A stretch of DNA of 64,000 nt from positions 1 to 64,000 of the forward strand of contig WOFQ01000050.1 in assembly GCA_012184525.1 (NCBI GenBank), written 5' to 3'. How positions within the stretch are numbered: position 1 is the stretch's first letter; every line of letters starts with the position of its first letter. Source of the stretch: Xenoacremonium recifei. Taxonomy: Eukaryota > Ascomycota > Sordariomycetes > Hypocreales > Nectriaceae. Below the pieces are notes generated by a model. The model ran no database searches. It was given only the letters and a program-made list of their open reading frames with translations, and had not been told where the DNA came from. The position numbers and the translations under genes were made by a program. Positions 55,962-64,000 of this stretch are shown piece after piece.

Positions 55962-56652
55962 GTCGCTTTTCAGAGTGCCGATGAAAGAAGGCCAAGTTTG
56001 TAAGTTTTCTGACGTACGTCGTGAGCCTCCACGCTCCAGGGCAAACTCGAGAGATGCGAAGGGATTCATATACAAGTTGACGGAATTTGGCTTACAACGT
56101 ATAAGCTAGCGTCAAACTACATGCGAAGGAGTTACAAGATTGGTAAATCTGGGGTCCCCATGGGGTTGGGTTCATCAAACCCACCTGGATCTCGACTCCT
56201 GGGGGCCTCTCCGGAATTTCCGTACTCGTTCCGGGTTCGGTAATTGTTCCGGTGAGTCTGGACGGCAGTGCTCGTACCCCTCACTTGGCCCCTGGACTAT
56301 CAAGGACGCTTACTTCGGCTAAGAACTTTAGAGCAAGTCGAGACTCTTCTGGCTTCAAACGATCTGGCAGCGAGGGAGACTTGGATCATCCCTACAGTAC
56401 GTCGTAAGAGCACAGGCATTTGCCACGTTGAAAATACAGTTTGTGCTTGGATCTATACGGCTATGCTGCACCTGGATCGTTATTCCGTGGGAAATTGTCT
56501 GGTTTGAGCTTGAAAGAGAAAGACGAAAACGTGAGTGGAGGCAGCTCAGTCATTAGAATGACATCTAAATTCTAAACTTTGCTTAATTTTTGCAAGGCAG
56601 GATATGTAGAATTTATTCTAGTAAACCAATTATCCCCTACTTCATCCTTCTA
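55962..56652. other. Intergenic: MFS promoter and PRISE-gene 3' flank
   Basis: No gene seen. It contains CGGAATTTGG near 56079 (half match), the exact motif at 56212, and CGGTAATTGTTCCG (CGG-N8-CCG) near 56238. Confidence 0.5.
56212..56222. promoter_or_regulatory. CGG-N5-CCG motif, CGGAATTTCCG (MFS promoter)
   Basis: Exact copy of the 11-mer, 251 bp upstream of the MFS start. Confidence 0.7.
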
Positions 56653-58082
56653 CTACGCTGTAGATACTTGAATGCCGTTCGGTTGGTGCCAATCAACTTC
56701 CTTCTTTCCTAGCACAGCATCTTCTGGGTGCGGGAGCAATTTGTTAGACCTCTTCTGGGCCTCCATCGCGGCTCGCCAGGTATCAGAACGCGGCAACACA
56801 CCCGCATTCTCAAAAGCCCGGAAGGTTTCGACAAAGGTGTCAAAAGTATCATCAAACCGCGTCCATCCAAACTTTCGGGCCTTAGACACACTGCCGATAG
56901 TAGGCCAGGCTTTGCCCATGGCCCAATCGAAGAAGTCCCAAGTGCCCCATTCGAAAGCTTGAGGGTCACCACCGTACTTCCCAGTCAAGGTCTTCCATAC
57001 TTCCTGTTTATCCTTGCACCAATCTGTCATTAGGAAGTTGTTGGCCATACGTTTCTGATCGCCCTTGGCTACCCAATCCTCATCCTTCATATCAGGGATC
57101 TAGATTCTTTTAGCAAGGAATACGTGACAAGTTTCTGGTTGCGATAACTCACATCAATTCCAAAGTAGGCCCCTAGTCTACGCCAGAAGTACTTCCAGAC
57201 AAAGACGTCCCCGTTGGTGTGGTTGAACGCCTCATTCTTGGTGTGGTCATGCGTTCCGGCCCAAACGCTCAAATCGGCCAAGCTCGGGGCATACGAGCAG
57301 TCATCCACGCAATGGTAGAAAAATTCGTTGCCTGGGAAAAGGGGAACCTTGCCCATCTCTCGACAGCACAGCATATAGATGGCCATCGTCAAAGCTGAAG
57401 ACATGCCGTTGCCTATTCTTGTGTCAAAAAAATATTAGTAAGGGGATAGTAGATGAAACGAACCAGATGGTGTGAACCCAATAATGGCATGAGGGCGGAT
57501 GATGTTCCAGGACCAAGAACGCTTAGCAGCTAGGCTAAACATGAAGTCCTCCTGGGGGTAGTAGAAGTTCTCTCCGCGGTCATCATATCGCTCAATGCCT
57601 TCATGAACTGGCACCTCAATCGGACCGAGGTGAACACCGTAATGCTTGCCACCCGTCTGCAAGATGATGCGCTGCAATGTGTTGGCTGCAACAGTATCGA
57701 TTGCAACCAGGAAGTTGTGGAACAGAGGCACATTGTACTCTCTCAGCTTGGCAAAGTCGGCGGTATGGACATATGAGGCGAAGAAGGCGTGCGTGACATC
57801 ACTGCACAGATCCCTCATGCTGTCAACCAACTCCTCGACGGGCTTCAAGAAGTCCAGTGCAATGAATCTTATACGATGATCTTGCCAGAAGCTGTGCGTT
57901 GGCACACGCCTCGACGTAATGACGATTTTAGACCTGGCCACATCAGCATGCTGGTTCAGCTGCTAAGTGTAACTGGCTTACCATTCAGACTCGGGTTGTC
58001 GAATCAGATTTTCAACAAGGGCATTTCCACTGATGCCATTGACGCCTGTGATGAAGGCGACCTTTCCACGTGGGGGAGCCAT
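56653..58082 (-). CDS. PRISE-like (progesterone 5-beta-reductase/iridoid synthase-like) SDR, 425 aa
   Basis: Exons are 58082-57982, 57933-57464, 57412-57153 and 57099-56653. The N-terminal Rossmann motif is KVAFITGVNGISGNALVE. The family active-site region reads LQTGGKHYGVHLGP (Lys) and NFYYPQEDFMF (Tyr), followed by WNIIRPHAIIGFTPSGNGM. PRISE enzymes reduce activated C=C bonds of enones using NADPH. The length fits fungal members. The second intron has a weak GTTCGT donor. It is divergent from the cyclase gene, sharing a 582-bp promoter with paired CGG/CCG sites. Confidence 0.88.
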
Positions 58083-58664
58083 TATGGGATGGGGATAGGG
58101 AGATGTGAAATTCTGCAAGGCAAGATGAGCTGGTGTGATGACTAGTAAACTTGTCAGTATCTAGCCTGCTTTATGTCTTTCTAATCTTCTCTTATTGAAT
58201 GCCTCCGATTCCGACCCCGCGTTTCATCACCTGCGCATCTACTCAGCCGTTCCTAATTGGGGTTCCAACGGGAGTTGGGGTGAGATATTCCGGAGGGGAG
58301 CCAGATACAGTAGCCACCGTTCCGCCACGCCCGGAAACTGATCCGGGCGCTGCATCTTTCAGCGTGTAAAGCAACAAAATGGTTATTCATCCACGGCTTA
58401 TGTCGGAAATGCGCTCGTTCACTACGCGTAGAGACTTCCTAAACTATTGATCAACTCCCAAGAACCACCTTGATTGAGGATCCCCAGGAAGAAGCCGCCT
58501 AATGCTGCAGTTCTGTAGCAAAATCTGGGGAAAATCTGGAGTCAATCCCCCAATGGAAAATGGCTGCCAACAGCACGGTATTTCCGAAGGGAGCCCCGTA
58601 TATCTCAAGGATCCAACCCAAACATCCCGCTGCTCCGCAACTTTCAGCGATCCTTACGTGAACG
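58083..58664. promoter_or_regulatory. Divergent promoter, PRISE / cyclase genes
   Basis: 582 bp, no gene. It contains an 18-bp palindrome at 58330-58347 (CCCGGA-AACTGA-TCCGGG, i.e. CGG-N8-CCG) and CGGTATTTCCG at 58576-58586 (CGG-N5-CCG), about 80 bp before the cyclase ATG. Both are candidate Zn2Cys6 sites. Confidence 0.6.
58576..58586. promoter_or_regulatory. CGG-N5-CCG motif variant, CGGTATTTCCG (cyclase promoter)
   Basis: It differs at one central base from CGGAATTTCCG and keeps the spacing and both triplets. Confidence 0.6.
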
Positions 58665-59832
58665 ATGCCGTCCAAAACATCGACTGACATTACCGCGCCA
58701 GCTTTTGAAGAGCTGCCTCTTCGTAAGGGCGATCCCGAATATTCAGCATGGGGACTCTGGGGCAAAGATGATCATTTGGGGACTTTGGTAACGATCACGC
58801 CGCGAAAGGGCTGCTTGGCAATTGATGCTAATTCTCAGTAAAGAACTGGCTTTCTCCGTCTGTTGTAAAGGATGCCGTTTCAGAGATTCGTGGGGGCAAT
58901 CGATTCAGTCTCAAGTACGCGCGATAAATCTACAACTTCATAGCACCGTTCTTACTGGTAAATCTAGTTGGTGTTTAAGTCATCCCAAAACTCCCGCATT
59001 TGGCAGGCACAAACACGACTTTACGCATTCAATTGTCGGCGATGGACATGTGCTTGATGATATGGTAAGTTTTTGTGCAGCACAGTTGCGCGTACTCGTC
59101 AGAGTGCTGATTTCCGAGCAACAGGTCACCTTCAACACACAACGAAGCACACAGTGGGATGGCCTTCGGCATTTCGCCTACCAAAAAGAACAACTCTTCT
59201 ATAATGGCACCACCCGCGAAGAGATTGTTGCCAGTGAAGAAGGAAACTTAGGCATCCATTGGTGGCACAAGGTGGGATGCATCGCGGGTAGAGGCTTTCT
59301 CCTCGACTACTGCGCATATGCAGAAGCCATGGGCGAGAAGTACGATGCTTCTCAACCCCACGGAATTCCTTTCGATGGCTTAATGGCATGTCTAGAGTGG
59401 CAACAGAAACAATCCGGTGAAGAGTTGAAGCCAAGATTAGGAGATATCCTCCTAGTCCGAACAGGGTTCTCTGCGCGATATCATCAGCTCAACGAGGACC
59501 AAGAGCGAGCTATCGGTGAGGCCTGGCCACCAGCATCTTGTGGGGTGCAGCAAGATGTCAGAATGCTCAGATGGCTTTGGGAGAACCACTTTGCAGCGGT
59601 CGGCGGTGATGCCCCCGGGTGGGAGGTATTTCCGACTGAAGCCAGTGCTGGTTTCTTCTATCACGAAGTTTTGATAGCCGGCTGGGGTTGTCCGATAGCA
59701 GAACTGCTATGGTTAGAGGACTTATCGAAGTGGTGCCAGACCGAAAAGCGCTGGACATTCTTCCTGACTTCCAGTCCGTTGAATATCCACGGCGGAGTGG
59801 CTAGTCCTGCTAACATGATGGTTTTAACTTAA
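58665..59832 (+). CDS. Cyclase-family (PF04199-type) metal-dependent hydrolase, 328 aa
   Basis: Exons are 58665-58787, 58844-58914, 58980-59064 and 59125-59832. The three small 5' exons supply RKGDPEYSAWGLWGKDDHLG, NWLSPSVVKDAVSEIRGGN and HPKTPAFGRHKHDFTH. The large exon has FNTQRSTQWDGLRHFAYQ, the family's metal-binding region, where the bacterial TH-x-D appears as TQWD with the later His kept (usual in fungal members), then GDILLVRTGF and PLNIHGGVASPANMM. Relatives open rings or hydrolyse amides/lactones, such as kynurenine formamidase and isatin hydrolase. Cluster context suggests lactone or amide ring opening. Confidence 0.85.
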
Positions 59833-60362
59833 GCCGAGTTTTTTAAGTAGTCCATAACGCAATGATAGTTGTATTCAAAAGTTAATAGCACCACCTTAAG
59901 GCTTAGGATTATGATAGGGATCTCGTTGATTCAAACTTCATAGCTCTAAATTGCATGCTTCATGCTTCAACGCGATGGTCTAAAAGCTGCATTTTCACGG
60001 CGAGCTCCGCGTAAAATACGGCCTTTGTTTCTTTCCGTCACAATTTTGACCAAGTTGAAAGAATTGTCATCTATCAGTTGGAGTGAACTGATCAACACTA
60101 ACTACTCGGATATCATGTTCCCTGTGGTGTCCAATGTGGCCCCGTGTGGGTTTTCGGAGGCACTGAAGCAGAGACGCTCAAGTTCCGTGCAAATTCCGTA
60201 GCCGATTCCGCCGCATTTCAACGGTCACAGCATAACCAATCACCTGAAGTATAATAGTTGTAGTCTACTAGTAGGAATGATGTAGACTTGGTTTTGCAAA
60301 CCCGGTTAACTTTGGTCTGTTGAAACCAAGTCCCTTCACGTTCAAGTATAGGAACCGACACC
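59833..60362. other. Intergenic: P450 promoter
   Basis: No gene. Several single TTCCG/CGG triplets at 60150-60225 (TTCCGTAGCCGATTCCGCCG) but no strict CGG-N5-CCG. Confidence 0.45.
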
Positions 60363-62131
60363 ATGATCCTAGATTTCGTTTCTGTTGAACACCCCGTTCG
60401 TACGGGTGTTCTTCTTTTGCTATTTAGCGCTCTCTTTTATCTGCTCCGGAACAAGTATGGGAACGGTCTCAATCGAGTTCCAGGACCGTGGCTCGCCGGG
60501 TTCACAGACCTATGGCGGCTCTTCCTTGTCCGACGACACAATTCTCAGGAAGAACATATCAAGTTGCACGAGAAATATGGCCCAATCTTTAGAGTTGGGC
60601 CTCGAGCAGTCTCTTTCTCGGATCCTGAGGCCGTGAAGACTGTATACAGTGCTAGTTCAGGCTATCACAAGGTAAATCCGAGAGTGCAATCTGTAATTGA
60701 GTTGAGTGCATAAGATCACTGATACCTAGTGCTTTAGTCGGCCTTCTACCCGGTGCAACAAGTCCTCGCCAAAGGAAATCGTCTCGAAACGATGTTCAAC
60801 ACAGCCAACGAGCAGTATCATGCGAAACTTCGCAGGTCTGTTTCCAGTGCATACGCCATGAGCACTTTGGTCAATTTCGAGCCTTTTGTGGACTCGACCT
60901 CAACCGAGTTCTTGAAGCAACTCAAAAAGCGGTTTGCCAACCGACCAGGAGATGATGGGATCTGTGATTTTGGAGCTTGGTTGCAGTACTATGCATTCGA
61001 TGTGATTGGCGAGTTGACATATTCCAAGAGGCTTGGCTTCGTGGAGACCGGTGCGGACGTCGACCACATCATCAGAGACCTAGAAAGCTTTCTCGATTAT
61101 GTCGTTTGGGTGAGCTTTATAGTTTGACACGGCTGTGAACAACTTACTGACCTAACCTTGTGCAGGTTGGCCAAATGCCCTTCCTCGACCGCTTCCTTGT
61201 CAAGAACCCGATCAAAATCTGGATGGCGCGGCACGGGCTGCTCAAGACGAGCTCACCAGTAGCGGAGTTTGCGAGAAAGCACATAAACGAACGCCAGATG
61301 AACGAGAAAGCCGATCCCGAAAGCCAGGTTCCCAAGACCCAGCGAAGAGACTTCCTGAACCGTTTCAGAGAGGCTCGAGTCAAGGACCCCGATTTTATAT
61401 CTGAGCAGCTCGTTCTCGCCCTCACTGTTGCCAATATGTTTGCGGGTTCTGATACGACCGGGATCACAATGCGAGCTGTCTTCTACTATCTGCTCAAGAA
61501 TCCATTCAAGATGGAGAAGTTGATGGATGAGATCCGTGAGCAAGAACAGAATGGGGGTTTTACCAGAGAAGACGCCCTCGTGCGATGGGACGAAGTCAGA
61601 GAATTGCCGTATTTGAGCGCCGTGATCAACGAGGCCTTGCGATGCCACCCTGCTGTCGGCCTGACTCTAGAACGTATTGTTCCAAGAGATGGCATCACGA
61701 TCTCGGGCCACCACATCCAACCAGGAACAATTGTTGGTTGTTCTGCCTGGGTTCTCCATCGCAACACCGACATCTTTGGTGCAGACGCCTCGGAATTCCG
61801 TCCTGAGAGATGGATCGAAGCCACCCCAGAGCAACGCCGAAAGATGGGGAACTTTCTATTTTCTTTCGGAGCAGGAGCGAGAACTTGTATCGGTAAAAAC
61901 ATATCTTTGCTTGAGTTATACAAGCTTGTGCCAGCTGTGTTGAGAACATTCGAGGTAAGTTGCGACGACAGTCCGAAATAGGTAATCTGATGGCTAACAC
62001 TAGTATAGCTGGAGCTAGTACATCCTGACCAGCCTTGGAAACTTCACAACTCGTGGTTTGTTAGGCAGAGGGGGTTTGAAATACGGCTGAAAGATAGGAA
62101 AACAGGTGAAAACAAGGCCACTGTCGCCTAA
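60363..62131 (+). CDS. Cytochrome P450 (pisatin-demethylase-like), 530 aa
   Basis: Exons are 60363-60671, 60738-61109, 61166-61954 and 62009-62131. The N-terminal membrane anchor is TGVLLLLFSALFYLLRNKYG, then the proline hinge VPGPW. The I helix has MFAGSDTTGITM, the ExxR is EALR, the PERF-like motif is FRPERW and the heme loop is FSFGAGARTCIGKNIS with the Cys ligand. Closest in feel to fungal P450s annotated as pisatin demethylase-like, which O-demethylate or hydroxylate plant aromatics; substrate not proven. Tail-to-tail with the Zn2Cys6 regulator at 62391. Confidence 0.88.
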
Positions 62132-62390
62132 AGCCTAAATAGAAGACGCAGTTCTCTCCAGAAAACCGAACCCCTCGATGGAAGTACATAGAGACCACAT
62201 GGTGAAAAGGTGCATAGCAGTAATAAGCACTCTTCTTATTTAGCTCTCCTCCATCCCGCAAATGAACGCTTAACCACCTTTGCATCGCGTGAACTATCCC
62301 GAACCAAATTAAAAAGCACTTATGGGTATGGTTGCTCTACACTCCATCTACTCTTTCAGGGCAACTAGTCTATAAAAGACTTGCCTATTA
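62132..62390. other. Convergent spacer, P450 / regulator
   Basis: 260 bp of shared 3' flank; no feature seen. Confidence 0.4.
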
Positions 62391-64000
62391 TCAGTTCCCG
62401 GACAAATCCATATCCAAAATCGAAGGGTTATACAACAATGAGGTATCAAGATCCCCGCCAAGGTCGATCACGCCATTCAACCCCAGGGAGCCCATCTTAA
62501 AGTTGCCAAAATCGCGGTCCGTCAGTGCATCATTTCCTCTAAAGTTTCTTGACCTTGAATCAGTTCCCGGGGTTGAGAACCTCTCTCCACCATTGACCAT
62601 GATCTCAAAGTCGAAGTCTGACATGAGGCAGCTAATCCGATCATCGATGGGTGGTGGTTCTGCCATCCATGATGTGGCTAAAACGTCGTCTCTGACTCCC
62701 TTCGGGCTAGACCTATCCCCATGGGCGTAAAACAGGCCTTCAGGTCTCTGCTCCTTGTAGCCTCTTCCATGATCGTTTCGGAGGCTGTTCATTGCGCAAG
62801 GATCCATGATTGACTGCCCAACATCTTGTCGAACTTGCAAAGCTTCCTGTTCATCGGAACGCGGCGTAAGTTGTTGATGAGGGGCAGAGTAAGAATGCGG
62901 GCTAATTGATTCATGTTGTTGCTGTTGCCGTAGAGTTTGGATCGCCGTATCACGGTTCAGTATACGCTGCACCAATCGATCCAGTCTCGATACCAGCCGC
63001 ACCATCTTTCCAGAAGTCCAAATCTTGTGGCAGTACATGTTCAGACACTGCAACGATGACACAAGCAGATCGCCGTATCGGCGCTTGAAGCATGGCTCTC
63101 TCGAGACAAGACCAATCATGACCATGGTGCAGCTGGCGACATAGTGATTCAGCGCAAAGGAGTATTTGATAACTTCATCAAGAATCTTCTCCTGCCTAGC
63201 AAGGATCTCTGCAGCAATACTTGCGCATGCCGTTGCAGACTCAAATTCCTCGTCTTCGCCATGAGAAGACTTTGGATTATGAGTAAAAGGCTTTCGAATA
63301 AGGACGCGAAGATAGGTACAGCACTTGATAATTGTCAGTTTTAGGGAATCCTGCGACCGATCTCCTGTGGTATACTCACGGTGAGCAGAGTAAATGTCTG
63401 TTTGACTAACCAACGAGGTTTCATGCTGAACTGCACGTCGTACGGGATCTTTGGGTCGTAACTTAAGTCTTCTGGAACCGTATCCAGTATCTTGCACAGA
63501 GTCATATCGACATACTCCATCATGGTATGCGAGGACGTATTAGAGGCCTTGATACCGTAGAGAATATCCCAGGCTTTCCCTGCCGCTCGTGAGTATCGAA
63601 CAAGAGCCATCAGGTATGGAATCGCCGATTTTGGCGAATCTCTAGCGGTCTCCTCGGCGGCCTCTTGACGCAACTCAGCAAGCGTCTCGCTGCGTGTGGC
63701 GTAACGGACCATCCAATCTTCGCTGAGGTCTAGGGGCAACGCAGTATCTACGTTGCTGTCTTGTATGAGGAATGGTTGACCAGATTCCACTGCTATTCGA
63801 CGATCCAGTGCATATATCACCCACCATACTCGGCAGTATAGCTGATGCTGAAATGCAGGCAGATTTTCGAAGTTTCTCTGGCGGTGCAAGCCCATGCTGT
63901 GTGCCATAGAGACGAGGATCGCCATAACTCGAGCTGCTTGTTGGTTCGCATCGAGCCGGAAGAGGTACTCAACCTAGACCGAGTCAGTATACACAACGTT
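62391..64000 (-). CDS. Fungal-specific transcription factor, partial (5' part beyond the window)
   Basis: Visible exons are 63973-63380 and 63323-62391; 64000-63974 is the end of an upstream intron (CTAG acceptor). The fungal_trans (PF04082-type) domain reads AILVSMAHSMGLHRQRNFEN, LYCRVWWVIYALDRRIAVES and GQPFLIQDSNVDTALPLDLS. The C-terminal 200 residues are Gln/Ser-rich and acidic, a likely activation region. The DNA-binding Zn2Cys6 part lies outside the window and is inferred from the family. As the only regulator next to the catabolic genes it is the best candidate to bind their CGG-N5-CCG motifs. Confidence 0.82.

Noticed and set aside
1..64000. tRNA, rRNA or biosynthetic backbone genes (PKS, NRPS, terpene synthase)
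   Set aside because: None was recognised on reading both strands; a tRNAscan-SE or antiSMASH run would be needed to be certain.

Overview
The window is nuclear DNA of a filamentous ascomycete (Pezizomycotina; Sordariomycetes is my guess from gene content, not proven). The evidence is short 45-75 nt GT-AG introns with CTAAC/CTGAC-like branch sites, Zn2Cys6 and C2H2 regulators, a NACHT-WD40 (NLR-like) protein, HET-domain remnants, fungal rhodopsin-family and DUF3500 proteins, a decayed chromodomain gypsy element, and small AT-rich islands. No rRNA, tRNA or CRISPR was seen.

1-16 kb is an accessory, scarred region. An apparently intact MFS transporter (7 exons, one GC-AG intron) is followed by several genes whose coding sense survives only across frame changes (2.8-3.7, 9.4-9.9, 10.1-11.0 and 12.8-13.8 kb). 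It also holds a gypsy relic, a relic of an MFS gene, a 19-bp minisatellite, two small apparently intact hypothetical genes, and a low-complexity RGG / double zinc-knuckle gene.

16-32 kb is mostly intact: a large C2H2 + fungal-specific transcription factor, a rhodopsin-family membrane protein, a secreted alpha/beta-hydrolase (TAP-like), an Old-Yellow-Enzyme-like oxidoreductase divergent from a Zn2Cys6 regulator, a coiled-coil protein and an NmrA-like reductase.

32-45 kb is an NLR/HET neighbourhood: a bZIP gene with an unusual basic region, a 1569-aa NACHT-WD40 gene, a degraded 1.1-kb copy of the bZIP/NLR convergent 3' ends fused to a HET fragment, a CorA-like membrane protein and a HET pseudogene.

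45-64 kb looks like one catabolic or detoxification cluster: TfdB-type FAD monooxygenase, FAH-family hydrolase, AhpD-like protein, glutaryl-CoA-type dehydrogenase, DUF3500 protein, MFS transporter, PRISE-like enone reductase, cyclase-family hydrolase, P450 and a Zn2Cys6 regulator cut by the window edge. The main discovery is a shared promoter motif, CGG-N5-CCG. The exact 11-mer CGGAATTTCCG lies upstream of the monooxygenase, the DUF3500 gene and the transporter, and close variants lie upstream of the AhpD-like gene and in the PRISE/cyclase divergent promoter. That is the expected signature of one Zn2Cys6 regulator controlling an undescribed pathway.
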